This document shows, piece after piece, positions 25,112 to 38,620 of a DNA stretch of 64,000 nucleotides (position 1 is its first letter; each line of letters starts with the position of its first letter). This stretch comes from Haematobia irritans (taxonomy: Eukaryota > Arthropoda > Insecta > Diptera > Muscidae). A program made the position numbers and the translations under genes. The stretch is taken from contig NC_134400.1 in the NCBI RefSeq assembly GCF_050003625.1, positions 194,073,918 to 194,137,917 of the forward strand, read 5' to 3'. The notes under the pieces were generated by a model. It made no database searches, was not told the DNA's origin, and was given only the letters and a program-made list of their open reading frames with translations.

Positions 25112-25361
25112 CACGCAGAGAAGGAATATGATCACCTCAAACATGTTTTAAGAGCAAAATGTTATTTTTGTATGGTGACCATGTAACATGTTTGTCACTA
25201 AAATGTTATTTTCACGTCAAATATAACCTGCTTGCCGAAATCAGATATATGATTTACGATAAAATAACATGGCTGCAAAAACCATGTTACATGGTCACGA
25301 CCCAAAAATAACATTTTGCTCTTAAAACATGTTTGAGGTGATCATATTCCTTCTCTGGGCG
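25112..25361. mobile_element. MITE with about 80-bp terminal inverted repeats, TA target
   Basis: Left end CACGCAGAGAAGGAATATG, right end the inverse of CGCCCAGAGAAGGAATATG, TA on both sides. The arms (including cacctcaaacatgttttaag) are nearly identical and extend to gaccatgtaacatg, leaving a core of about 90 bp. It could fold into a long hairpin. Confidence 0.85.
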
Positions 25362-25374
25362 TATAAGATGTATT

Positions 25375-25625
25375 GCACACACAAAATTTTTTTTTTCTGG
25401 TTCAATCACGAAATTAATTGATCCAATTAATTTTTTAATTGAAATGTCTTCAATCACAGAAATGATAGTATCAATTTAAAAAATTAATTGATCCAATTAA
25501 AAAATTAATTGATACTATTAATTTTTGTGATTGATTTTTGTTTCAATTAAAAAATTTGTTGAATCAATTAAATTTTTAATTGAATATTTTTTAAAAATCA
25601 ATTAAAATTTTAATTGGATTCTATA
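25375..25625. mobile_element. CAATTAA-rich MITE
   Basis: Inverse-oriented relative of 37531-37796 (shared ttcaatcacgaaattaattg and gatagtatcaatt). It lies directly beside the previous MITE. Confidence 0.65.
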
Positions 25626-26430
25626 AAAAAATTTGGCACAACTTTCTATAGAAAAAAATGTTGAGAAAATTTTCAATGGAAATACAATTTTGGCACAACT
25701 TTCTATAGAAATAAAATGTTCAGAAAATCTTGTTATAAAAATAAATTAAAAACAAAAATTTGCTAAACAAATAAAATTTTGAAGAAATTTCTTTGAGAAC
25801 TAAAATTTTGAGAAATGTTTGCTACAGAAATACAATTTTATTTAAGAAAATTTTCCCTAGAAATAAAATTTTGAGAACATTTTTCTATAGAAATAACAAG
25901 AGTTTTTAAAAGAAATGAAATTTTTAAAAAGTTTTTCTATAGAAATAAATTTTGAGAGAACTTTTCTATAGAACCAAAATATAAACCAAATTATTTCCTA
26001 TAGAAATTAAATTTGCAAAAAATGTTCTTTAAAATATTTTCTTTATGAACATAAAATTTTTTGTAAATTTTTTTTTGAAAAAAAAATTGAGAAAATGTTC
26101 AATAGAAATAAAATTTTAACAAAATTTTCTATTGAAATACAATTTTGAGAAAATTTTCTATAGACAAAATTGTCTATAGAAATAAAATGCAGACACAATT
26201 TTCTATAGAAATAAATTTTGATGAAAATTTCCTATAGAAATAAAATTTTGAAAACATTTTCTATAGGAATAAAGTTTTGACAAAATTTTATGTTTTCTAT
26301 AGGAAACTTTATCAAAAAAATTCTAACAAAATTTTCTATGGAAATAAAATCGGGAAAATATTTTTGATAGTAATAAAATTTTAAGACATTTTCCTATAAA
26401 AATAAAATTAGATAAAATAATTTAAAATAA
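25626..26430 (+). repeat. 29-bp satellite, strongly diverged
   Basis: Units such as ttctatagaaataaaatt with many substitutions and indels; adjoins the 3' tail of the inverted HLE-B at 26435. Confidence 0.75.
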
Positions 26431-26434
26431 ACAA

Positions 26435-27830
26435 ATATATATGGCCGTAAGATCGGTCAGGCCGAATCTTATGTACCCTCCACCAAGGATTGCGTAGAAA
26501 CTTCTACGAAAGACTGTCATCCACTATCGAATTAATTGGGTTGTGGTATCTTAAAAACTGCTTAACATCGTTTTCTAAATTGTTAGTTAGTCCATACGTG
26601 GTATATATTAGACAAAAAAGATATGTATAGGTAAGTCTACAAAAAATTACGAATCGACATTAACTTTTGCACGGTACGTAGAGAGCCAGAATTGAAATAT
26701 AGGGGTCGCTTATAAGGGGGCTATATACAATTATGAACTTGATATAGACCAATTTTTGTGTGATTGGGGACCGATTTATCTGAGGGCTATATATAACTAT
26801 AGACCGATATGGACCTAGTTAGGCATGGTTGCTAACGGCCATATACTAGCTCAATGTACCAAATTTCAACTGACTCGGATGAAATTTGCTCCTCTAAGAG
26901 GCTCCAAAACCAAATATCGGGATCGTTTTTTATGGGGGCTATATATGATTATGGACTGATATGAACCACTTTTGGCATTGTTGTTAAATATTATATATTA
27001 CAACCACGTACCAAATTTCAACCAGATCGGATGAATTTTGCTTCTCCAAAAGGCACCGGAGGTCAAATCTGGGGATCGCTTTATATGGGACCTATATATA
27101 ATTATGGACTGATATGAACCAATTCCTGCACGGTTATTGGATACCATATACTAACATCACGTACCAAATATCAACCGAATCGGATGAATTTTGCTCTTCC
27201 AAGGGGCAGCGGAGGTCAAATCTGGGGATCGGTTTATATGGAGGCTATATATAATTATGGACCGATTTCGACCAATTTTTGCATGGGTGTTTGAGGCCAT
27301 ATATTAACACCATGTACCAAATATCAATTGAATCAGATGAATTTTGGTCGTCCAAGAGGCTCCGGAGGTCTAATCTGGTGATCGGTTTATATGGGAGCTA
27401 TATATAATTATGGACCGATGTGGACCGATTTTTGCATGGTTGTTAAGGACCATATACTAAGACCATGTACAAAATTTCAGCTGGACCGGATGAAATTTGC
27501 TTCTCTTAGAGGGTCTGCAAACCAAATTTGGGGGTCCGTTTATATGGGGGCTATACGTAAAAGTAAACCGATATGGCCCATTTGCAATACCATCCGACCT
27601 ACATCAATAACAACTACTTGTGCCAAGTTTCAAGTCGATAGCGTGGTTGTTCGGAAGTTAGCGTGATTGCAACAGACGGACGGACGGACGGACATGCTCA
27701 GATCGACTCAGAATTTCACCACGTCCCAGAATATATATACTTTATGGGGTCTTAGAGCAATATTTCCATGTGTTACAAATGGAATGACAAAGTTAGTATA
27801 CCCCCATCCTATGGTGGAGGGTATAAAAAT
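26435..27830 (-). mobile_element. HLE-B copy, minus orientation
   Basis: 3' hairpin tail at the left (tatatatggccgtaagatcg), six central units, (GACG)n at 27675-27692 and the 5' end (ccccatcctatggtggaggg) at about 27800-27830. It lies in intron 2 of lipase gene 1. Confidence 0.78.
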
Positions 27831-27974
27831 CAGTTAAAAAATATAAAAAACATTAAAAAAAAAACAAAAAAAAAAGAAATGTTGCCTAATGTCATTTATA
27901 AACAAAGTTCTGCCATATTAAATGTTGCCAATTTTCTGTGCTCCAGCGAGTACAATGACGGCAAATGCGTTAAG

Positions 27975-30540
27975 ACAATTTTCTAAAGAAATAAAATTTT
28001 GAAAAAAATTTTCTATAGAAATAAAATTTTGACAAAAATTTTTATTTTCTATAGAAGTAGAAAATTTAATTTTAGCAAAAACACATTGACAAAATTTTCT
28101 ATAGAAATAAAATTTTAAGAAAATATTCTACTGAAACAAAATTTTAAGAAAATTTTCTATAGGAATAAAATCTGAAGAATATTTTCTATAGAAATAAAAT
28201 TTTGAGAAAATTGTTTATGGAAATAAAATTTTGAAAAAAATTTTTTATGGAAATAAAATCTTGACACAATTTTCTATAGAAACAAAATGATGGAAATACA
28301 ATTTTAAAGAATATTTTCATAAATACAAAATTTGAAGAAAATTTTCTATAGAAATAAAATTTTAAGACAATTTTCTATAGAAATTAAATTTTCAAAAAAT
28401 TTTCTAGAGAAATAAAATTTTAAAACAATTTTCAAACAAAATTGTTTCTATAGAAGTAGAAAATTTAACTTTATCGAAACAAAATTTCAACAAAATTGTC
28501 TATGGAAATAAAATCTTGACATAATTTTTTATAAAAACAACATTTTGATAGAAATCAAATTTTTAGACAATTTTATATAGAAATAAAATTAAAAGAAAAA
28601 TTTCTATAGAAATAAAATTAAAAGAAATGTTTCTGTAGAAATAAAATTTGAAGCAAATTTTCTATAAAATAAATTTAAAAAAAAAATATATATATAGAAA
28701 TAAATTATTGATAAAATTTTCTATTTGATATAGAAGTACAAAGCCTATATAAATTAAAATTTTTATTTTCTACAGAAGTAAAAAAATAACTTTAGCAAAA
28801 AACAAACTTGACAAAATTTTCAAAAGAAATAAAATTTGAAGAAAATTTTCTATAGGAATAAAATCTGAAGAATATTTTCCATAGAAATAAAATTTTGAAA
28901 AAAAATTTTATGCAAATAAAATTTTGACACAATTTTCTATAGAAACAAAATTTTGATGGAAATACAATTTTAAAGAATATTTTCATAAAAATAAAATTTG
29001 AAGAAAATTTTCTATATAGAAATAAAAATTTTAAGACAATTTTCTATAGAAATAAAATTTTGAAAAAATTTTCTTTAGAAATAAAATTTTAAGACAAATT
29101 TCAAACAAAATTGTTTCTATAGAAGTAGAAAATTTAACTTTATCAAAAAAAAAAATTCGACAAAATTTTCTATGGAAATAAAATTTTGACACAATTTTTT
29201 ATAAAAACAACATTTTGATAGAAATCAAATTTTAAGACAATTTTCTATAGAAATAAAACCAAAAGAGAATTTTATATAGAAATAAAATTAAAAGAAAAAT
29301 TTTTATAGAAATAAAATTAGAAGCAAATTTTCTATAAAATAAATTAAAAAAAATATATAAAAATAAATTTTTGACAAAATTTTATATCTGATATAGAAGT
29401 ACAAAACCTATAGAAATTAAAATTTTTATTTTCTACAGAAGTAGAAAATTTAACTTTAGCAAAATACAAACTTGACAAAATTTTCAATAGAAATAAAATT
29501 TGAAGAAAATTTTCTATAGGAATAAAATCTGAAGAATATTTTCTATAGAAATAAAATTTTGAAAAAATTGTTTATGGAAATAAAATTTTGACACAATTTT
29601 TTATAAAAACAACATTTTGGTAGAAATCAAATTTTAAGACAATTTTCTATAGAAATAAAACCAAAAGAACATTTTCTATAGAAATAAAATTAAAAGAAAA
29701 ATTTCTATAGAAATAAAATTTGAAGCAAATTTTCTCTAAAATAAATTTAAAAAAAATATATAGAACTAAATTTTTGACAACATTTTCTATTTGATATAGA
29801 AGTACAAAGTCTATAGAAATTAAAATTTCTATTTTCTACAGAAGTAGAAAATTTAACTTTAGCAAAAAACAAACTTGACAAAATTTTCAATAGAAATAAA
29901 ATTTTAAGAAAATTTTCTATAGGAATAAAATCTGAAGAATATTTTCTATAGAAATAAAATTTTGAAAACAAAAAATTTTATGGAAATAAAAATTTGACAC
30001 AATTTTCTACAAAATTTTCTATGGAAATAAAATTTTGACACAATTTTTTCTAAAAACAACATTTTGATAGAAATCTAATTTTAAGACCATTTTCTATAGA
30101 AATCAAAGTAAAAGAAATTTTCTATAAAAATAAAATTTGAAGCAAATTTTCTATAAAATAAATTAAAAAAAATATATAGAAATAAATTTTTGACAAAATT
30201 TTCTATTTGATATAGAAGTACAAAGTCTATAGAAATTAAAATTTCTATTTTCTACAGAAGTAGAAAATTTAACTCTAGCAAAAAAACAAACTTGACAAAA
30301 TTTTCAATAGAAATAAAATTTTAAGAAAATTTTCTATAGAAATAAAATTTTTGAAAAAATTTTCTATAAAAATAAAATCTTTTTTTGGATTTTGGTGGAA
30401 TTGTCTATAAAATAAAATTTGGACAAAATGTTCTATAGAAGTAAAATTTTGACAAAATTGAAATAATATTTTGGCACAATTTTCTATAGAAATTAAATTT
30501 TGACAATTTTTTTTATAGAAATAAAATTTTTATTGTTGTT
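27975..30540 (+). repeat. 29-bp satellite with higher-order repeats, 2.6 kb
   Basis: A variant segment (attttctatttgatatagaa, then gtctatagaaattaaaat and aaaaacaaacttgacaaaat) recurs at about 28720, 29380, 29790 and 30210, spacings of about 660, 410 and 420 bp. Lies in intron 2 of lipase gene 1. Confidence 0.82.
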
Positions 30541-31159
30541 TTGATTTCAGCTCAAAAACCATGATTGATTAAACTACAAGGGTAGCTTAACCAACAGAGG
30601 AAAAGTATGATTGTCAAATTTATTTGGGCACAGACGGTTTGATGGACAGCTGTTTCGGAATTACCACATCCCTTATCAGTATTCTCTATTTGCAGCAAAA
30701 CTATCTAAGGACGTTTTCGTTTCGCACAAATATGTTGCCTTGGTGTTACACTACTTTTTCCCTCAATGTATTTTCGCCCGAATGTTACCGTCATTCCAAA
30801 GTTATTGTTAATTAGTAATATTGTGAGGAATACAGGACCCAAAAGCAATGAGAATAACCCTCATATTTTGAAATCAATTTCGAGAATGTTGCACCTTTTT
30901 TTTCCAATCGAAATCGCCATAAGAAACTAGGAATAAATTCAGGTAATTCTCAAAGATAAAACGGCTAACGGTTATGGAAAATTTCATACATTAGCATAGT
31001 CCTGGAAGCCATTGGGCTGATATGATCTTTCATTATTAACGACATATGTTATCTTTCCCCCTTTATTATTCGATCTTTTATCACGAAATATGATATTTTT
31101 TCCCTTAGATATCAAAATAACACCTCCTATTGGAAAAGCCCTTAAGATGTTATACTTAC
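30541..31159. other. Unassigned part of lipase gene 1 intron 2
   Basis: No repeat family recognised with confidence. A stretch at 30640-30720 (gacggtttgatggacagctg) looks like a dispersed element fragment, but its class is unknown. The gene 1 exon 2 donor lies at the right edge. Confidence 0.35.
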
Positions 31160-32046
31160 ACGATTCAAATATGTGGCATCCGAACCAAATATCATGTTAA
31201 CCCCTAGGATACACAAATCCTGAATTACTGGCCGCGTGCACTGGGTTTGTAAGAATACTCGCAAAAATGAATAAACTTCGTATGTGGGTATAGTTCCCAC
31301 AATTCTCGATATGGGATTACTTGTGCCCACAAATGGTATACCAATTGTTGGAAAAAATCCACCAACATTACAAACAAATATAGTTGGTCCTATAAAATGG
31401 GTACTGCGTAGCTTCTGATTATAGCTGGCATCATTGGCCAAGGCAATCACTAGATTTGTGGTACCTTGAGAGTATGCCACATAATGGAGATTGGGAAATT
31501 TCGTTTTTTCTAAAATGTAATCGATTTTGGCAGGAACATCAATGGTACTGATTTCATCCAGGGCATATGCCCAAAATTTCGTTGAAGAACGCTTTATGGT
31601 GGTATGATTCATGCCATAGGTATTTCCACGAGTATTACCCAACCACACATCATACTCAGCATCGGCCATCATGAATGGTAAGCTACTTTCCCTACCATTG
31701 ACAATCCATATATCCGATGAACATGACACGCAATGCATAAAAAGTACTGGAGGTCTTTCTGTCACACTTTCATTTGAGGCTCTCTGGCGGCCATGAGGTA
31801 TATGGAACATGGTCAATATATAACCATCCTTTGTAGTAATCCAATGTCTTTCACAAGGATATCCAAATTCAATGGCTTTGTCACACTAAAAAATAAATTT
31901 GCACAATTAAAAGGGGTTTTTTTTCGGTTGTTTTTTTTTTTCTCTTCCTCAATACCCACAGTGTCATCATCCGCAAGAGCACCACCTTCATATTGAATTA
32001 ACAGCGCAAAACTAATGATAGAGGCTACTTTCACGAGGAATGGCAT
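31160..32046 (-). CDS. Lipase gene 1, exons 1 and 2 (signal peptide and catalytic core)
   Basis: Exon 1 (31960-32046, 29 codons) starts MPFLVKVASIISFALL and ends GGALADDDT. The donor is ACT|GTGGGT, the only choice that keeps frame with exon 2. Exon 2 (31885-31160, 242 codons) begins with Cys-Asp-Lys-Ala and GYPCERHW, carries the elbow AYSQG (Ser about 168) and ends CGT|GTAAGT. The oxyanion motif is MHC. Compared with genes 2 and 3 it has several private substitutions (for example NGRESS where the others have NGWENS), but no stop or frameshift. Intron 1 is 74 bp. The matching terminal exon lies about 6.9 kb away at 24228-23791. The pairing is inferred from phase, order and strand. Confidence 0.85.
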
Positions 32047-32110
32047 GACAAATGATAATATGCAATATTGAATATTGTGATCTTAAATAGCTTAACACAA
32101 ACTTAATGAG
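32047..32110 (-). promoter_or_regulatory. Core promoter of lipase gene 1 (TATA-like box)
   Basis: On the minus strand CTATTTAAGATCA (TATA-like TATTTAAG at 32082-32089) lies about 36 bp upstream of ATG, followed by AATATTCAATATTGC and a very short presumed 5' leader. The same block stands at the same distance upstream of genes 2 and 3. A GATAAG motif (plus-strand reading) occurs further upstream near 32218. The promoter assignment is inferred from this conservation. Confidence 0.5.
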
Positions 32111-32434
32111 AGACCCTGCCGTCTAAATCGTTCTATTGTATTGTTTTGCAACCTTTAATTGTAATTAATTTAAATAACTACCACAATTGCCGCACGTGAA
32201 TTGCATAAAGTGTCTGAGATAAGAAAAACGATATAAGTGTGGAAAAATTATAATTATGTCACCAAAGCACAGTGGGCGATTTATCTGGAAAAAGTTAACT
32301 ACACAGTTTGTCTGAGTTCAGTCAAAATAAATCTCATATAGGCTTCATCATGTATTTGCATTTACCATAAGATTATGCCACCCAAACTTTACGAAGCTAA
32401 TCTTAATAATGTTAAGGGCAAATTTCTTTTAAAA
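32111..32434. other. Upstream region of lipase gene 1
   Basis: Non-repetitive by eye and partly conserved with the upstream regions of genes 2 and 3 (gcacagtgggcgattta near 32269). It may hold regulatory sites, including GATAAG near 32218. Confidence 0.4.
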
Positions 32435-32662
32435 CAAGTAAGTAAAGTCTAAAGTCAGACGGGGCCGACTATATTATACCCTTCACCACTTTGTAGACCA
32501 CAATTTGTGTTACCATCTTAACTTCTTTATGAAGGTTTATATTACATATACAAATAGTTATATCTTAACCGATTTGGAGACAATTTTTTTTACTTCCACA
32601 AAATCTCAAGAATTAAAGTTTAAATCGGCTAATGCCCTGGGATGAAGCACAATGTTACTAAA
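32435..32662 (-). mobile_element. HLE-A 3' fragment
   Basis: aacaagtaagtaaagtctaa, hairpin with gacggggccgac, then body to caatgttactaaaaaacaag. Confidence 0.65.
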
Positions 32663-34318
32663 AAACAAGTATATACAGAAGTAAGTTCGGTCGGGCCGAA
32701 TCTTAAACACCCACCACCATGAATCAAATATTAGGGTTTCCTTTGAAATTTCAGAGGGTTTGAGGACAGATCAAGCAGAGCAGTTCAACCAGTACACTTC
32801 ACGAAGATAAATTTAAAGATTTTACCTATGAAGACTATATCAGATTCTGGATTTATAAGAACCATTTTTGTTTGAGTTTTAGAGGAATCATTAACATCTC
32901 TTGCAAGTGTGCAAGAACATTATAAAATAACCTCTTGATTTGAAATCTTAGATCTGTAGATTTACACCCGAGAAATAAAATCTGGAAATTTTACATTGAG
33001 TTTCAAGCAATTTTCATGATCAGTTCGCCTTCTATACTCTCAAGAAGAGAAATCGGTCCATATGGAGGCATTACCAAATGGACCGATAAACTTAATCCAA
33101 TACACGTTTTTGTGAGCCTTAAATACCAGAAAGTTTACAATTTCAGGCAAATCGGATAAAAACTACGGTTTCTAGAAACATAAGGAGTTAAATCGGGAAA
33201 TTGTTTCTTATGGGGGCTATACTAAAATATGGACTGATACTCACCGTTTTCGGCACACCTCTTTATGGCCCGAAAATACCTCTACATTTCCAATTTCATG
33301 CAAATAGGATAAAAACTACGGTTTCTATAAGTCCAAGAAGTAAAATCGGGAGATCGGTCTATATGGGGGCTATACCAAAACATGGACCGATACTCACTAT
33401 TTTTGTCACACCTCTTTACGGTCCTAAAATACGTATAAATTTCCAATTTCAGGCAAATTTTATGTAAATTACGGATTCTATAAATCAAGATGTAAAATCG
33501 GGAGATCGGTCTATATGGGGGCTATACCAAAACATGGAACGATACGGACCATTTTCGGCACACCTTTTGATGGTCCTCAAGTACCTCTAGATTTTTAATT
33601 TCAGGCAAATTGGAAAAAAACTACGGTTTCTATAAGCCCAAGACCTCAAATCGGGAGGTCGGTTTATATGGGGACAATACCAAAACATGGACCGATGCTC
33701 ACCATTTTTGGCACACCTCTTTACGGTTCTCAAGTACCTCTCGATATCCAATTTCAGGTAAATTGGATAAAAACTGCGCTTTCTATAAGCCCAAAAAGTA
33801 AAATGGGGAGATCGGTCTAAATGGAGGCTATACCAAAATATGGACCGATACTCACAATTTTTGGCACACCCCTTTATGGTCCTAAAATACCTCTAGATTT
33901 CCAATTTCAGGCAAATTGAATAAAACCTACGATTTGTATAAGCCCAAGTAGTAAAATCGGGAGATCGGTCTATATGGGGGCTATACCAAAACATGGACCG
34001 GTACTCACCATTTTTGGCACACCTCTTTATAGTCCTAAAATACCTCTAGATTTCCAATTTCAGGCAAATTGGATAAAAACTACGATTTCTATAAGCCCAA
34101 GACCCCAAATCGGGAGGTCGGTTTATATGAAGACTATATCAAAACCTTGACCGATATAGCCCATCTTCGAACTTGACCTGCCTGCAGACAAAAGACGAGT
34201 TTGTGTAAAATTTCAGGACGATTGCTTCATTATTGAAGACTGTAGCGTGATTACAACAGACAGACAGACAGCCAGATAGACGGACATGGTCATACCGTCT
34301 TAGAATTTCTCCCTGGGT
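32663..34318 (-). mobile_element. HLE-C copy
   Basis: 3' hairpin (agttcggtcgggccgaatc) at the left, then about eight units of the roughly 152-bp repeat and a (CAGA)n tract at 34255-34275. The 5' end is missing; it is spliced into an HLE-A body at ctccctgggtataaatatgg. Confidence 0.75.

Positions 34319-35811
<1,493 letters not shown>

Positions 35812-35864
<53 letters not shown>
35812..35864. repeat. (AT)n microsatellite at duplication junction
   Basis: About 26 AT units joining the end of copy one (cttgaac) to the start of copy two (gaactgg). Confidence 0.93.
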
Positions 35865-35867
<3 letters not shown>

Positions 35868-36956
35868 CTGGACTTGAAATTTTGCACAGGGCGTAGAATT
35901 AAGGTTCTGGATATGCGTGCTAATTTTGGTTGAAATCGGTTCAGATTTTGATATAGCTCCCACATATATCTTTCGCCCGATTTTCCGACATATGACCACA
36001 GAAACATTTTATTTCTATAGAAAATGTTCGAACAATTTTATTTCTATACAAAAATTTGTCAAAATTTTATTTCTATAGAAAATTGTCGGAAAAATTTATT
36101 TCTCTAGAAAATGTTGTCAAAACTTTATTTCTACAGAAAATTTTCGCACAATATTATTTCTATAGAAAATTTTCGAAAATTTTTATTTCTATAGAAATTT
36201 TTGTCAAACTTTTATTTCTATACACAATTTTGGCGAAATTTTACCAATCTACCAAACAATAAAAATCTACCACTTTCGCTAGAATTCTACCAACTGCGGC
36301 AATTGTGACCTCTTGATTAACTAAAACCATTTCAAAATTTCAAAAGGAATTTTTATTTTTGAAACATTTACATTGATTGCCTGTGAACACGCGACCCTCG
36401 TATTCTTGCATTTTATCCAATATACAATCGTAAAGGCATTTCTTTATATATAAGCCCACAGATAAATCCAAATGACTGTATTTGTATTTGAATTCATGCC
36501 ATCTAGCCCTTCTGCCGATTATCTTATACAAAAGTGCAAGATCTGGAATGGTTGACATAGTATCACTATCACTGAAATACATCTCTATGGGAGTTTCGGG
36601 ATGAACATTTGCCAGATTATAAGATGGTGGCAAAGGTTTACCATACTTTCGTATATTACCCGTTAGACCAAAATCATAGGCCCTGAACTTACAGGTCAAT
36701 GCCATTTGAGCGAAATGATTGGCTTGGCGAATAGATGCAACTGCAGGATGTGTTCGCAATAATTCTGGCAGAGAAGTCTAAGAGAAAAGAGAGAGAGGGA
36801 GAATAAATTAGTTATATACCATATTTAATCCTCTAATGCCCCAATTTTTTGGCCAGCTGATTAAGTATTTAATGTTAACGAAGCAAAAGCAAGAAAACTA
36901 AACAAGAAACTTTTTACTACGGTAAAATTCGGTATATACTGCAAAGCCTCTTGAAC
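35865..36956. repeat. Second copy of the 1145-bp duplication
   Basis: Same content as 34720-35811, but here the TTAA element continues intact past the duplication edge, so this copy marks the original right boundary. Confidence 0.93.
36340..36777 (-). CDS. Lipase gene 2 terminal exon (proximal copy)
   Basis: This 438-nt exon is entered after a CT-rich tract and TTAG and reads T-S-L-P-E-L-L-R-T-H-P, in phase with exon 2 of gene 2. It encodes the third part of the alpha/beta hydrolase fold with the catalytic Asp in SDSDTM and His in YSHLDL, then a Cys-containing tail ending KCFKNKNSF and TGA. It is the nearer of two copies to the gene 2 5' exons. The other, 1145 bp downstream in transcription, encodes the same protein. 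Either copy could be used; the proximal one is the default under nearest-exon splicing. Confidence 0.82.
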   Translation of the reverse strand, partial: TSLPELLRTHPAVASIRQANHFAQMALTCKFRAYDFGLTGNIRKYGKPLPPSYNLANVHPETPIEMYFSDSDTMSTIPDLALLYKIIGRRARWHEFKYKYSHLDLSVGLYIKKCLYDCILDKMQEYEGRVFTGNQCKCFKNKNSF

Positions 36957-37072
36957 AGTTTCAACTAAGTTTTCTTTTTATTTTACCCATTTTTGTTGTC
37001 TTAAGGTGTATTTTACTAAAAACTTCCTTATTTAATGAAGCCGGCCTAAAGGCGTGATTGGGCATTAGAGGG
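36829..37072. mobile_element. TTAA-flanked MITE, 244 bp (piggyBac-type target)
   Basis: TTAA at 36825-36828 and 37073-37076; ends TCCTCTAATGCCCCAATT and the inverse of CCCTCTAATGCCCAATCA. It has no coding capacity. Fragments of the same element occur at 35684-35811 and 11682-11832. TTAA duplication and CCC-type ends suggest mobilisation by a piggyBac-like transposase. Confidence 0.75.
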
Positions 37073-37299
37073 TTAATGATTTTTTAATTATACCAACCAT
37101 ATAAAGGGTTTTCGCAATAGAGGTCGTAAAACACCCGCCCACCAAAAAACCAATTAAAACGTTCTTTTACAATCCGGAAGTGATTGGGTCAGAAGCAATA
37201 AGTTTTACATGGGCTTGCCATAGGGCGTAAGTAACCTTTTTAAACATCCGCTACATTCATACCACATTAGTTCTATATTTTCATTTAAATTTTATTAAA

Positions 37300-38620
37300 A
37301 AAACATGTATATACGGCCGTAAGTTCGGCCAGGCCGAATCTTATGTACCCTCCACCATGGATTGCATAGAAACTTGTACTAAAGACTGTCATCCTCAATC
37401 GAATTACTTGGGTTGCGGTAACACTTGCCGATGGCAAGGTATCTTAAATATTCTTAACACTATCTTCTCAATTGTAAGTTAGTCCATACGTAGTATATAT
37501 TAAACAAACAACAAAAAAACCGATTGAATACACAGAAAAAACTTCACGAAAATTTTTCCAATTAAAATCTTAATTGAGTTTTAAAAAATATTCAATTAAA
37601 AATGTAATTGAATCAAAACATTTTGTAATTGAAACAAAATTCAATCACACAAATTAATAGTATCAATTAATTTTTTAATTGGATCAATTAATTTTTTAAT
37701 TGATACTATCATTTCTGTGATTGAAGACATTTCAATTAAAAAATTAATTGGATCAATTAATTTCGTGATTGAATCAAAAAAATATTTTTTTGTGTGTACG
37801 TATATAATTCAGTTTGACAAAATTTTCTGTAGAAATAAAATTTTGGTAGATTACTTTTGGCGATATGGACCAAACTTTGTGTGATTGGCGATCGGCTATA
37901 TATAACTATAGACCGATATGGACCAATTTTTGCATGGCTGTTAGCAGCCATATACTAGTGCAATGTACCAAATTTCAACCGAATGGGATGAATTTTGCTC
38001 CCCCAAGAGGCTGCGGAGATCAAATCTGGGGATCGGTTTATATGGGGGCTATATATAATTATAGACCGATATGGGCCAATTTTTGCATGGTTGTTGGAGA
38101 CCATAAACTAACGCCACGCATCAAATTTCAATCAGATCGGATGAAATTTGCTCCTCCAAGAGGCTGCGGAGATCAAATCTGGGGATCGGTTTATATGGGG
38201 GCTATATATAATTATGGACCGATAATGACCAATTTTTGCACGATTGTTAGAAACCACATACTAACACCACGCACCAAATTTCAATCGGGTCGGATGAATT
38301 TTGCTCCTCCAAGAGGCTGCGGAGATCAAATCAGGGGATCGATTTATATGAGGGCTATATATAATTATAGACCGATATGGGCCAATCTTTGCATGGTTGC
38401 TGGAGACCATATACTAACACCACGTACCAAATTTCAGCCGGATCGGATGAAATTTGCTTCTCTTAGAGGATCCGCAAGCCAAATCTGGGGATCGGTTTAT
38501 ATGGGGGCTATATATAATTATGGGCCGATATGAACCAATTTTTGCATGTTTGTTAGAGACCATATACCAACACCATGTCCCAAATTTCAGCCTGATCGGA
38601 TGAAATATGCTTCTCTTAGA
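37300..38620 (-). mobile_element. HLE-B copy, minus orientation, 5'-truncated, with a single 29-bp seed
   Basis: 3' tail at 37308-37525, a MITE inserted at 37531-37796, then tttgacaaaattttctgtag and one further partial unit (37812-37850), then central repeats from 37860. The frame at 37865-38533 is a repeat reading. Confidence 0.78.
37531..37796. mobile_element. CAATTAA-rich MITE, 266 bp, TA target
   Basis: Ends CACAGAAAAAACTTCACG and the inverse of CACACAAAAAAATATT, TA at 37529-37530 and 37797-37798. The empty site (gattaaatacgtatataatt on this strand) is seen in other HLE-B copies. The body is dense in CAATTAA/TTAATTG words. Confidence 0.78.

Noticed and set aside
37865..38533. 222-residue open frame, and similar frames at 22290-22718, 16060-16398 and 2231-2632
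   Set aside because: All are translations of HLE-B central repeats (YMGAIYNYGPIWTNF), occur on either strand, and have no start context or domain.
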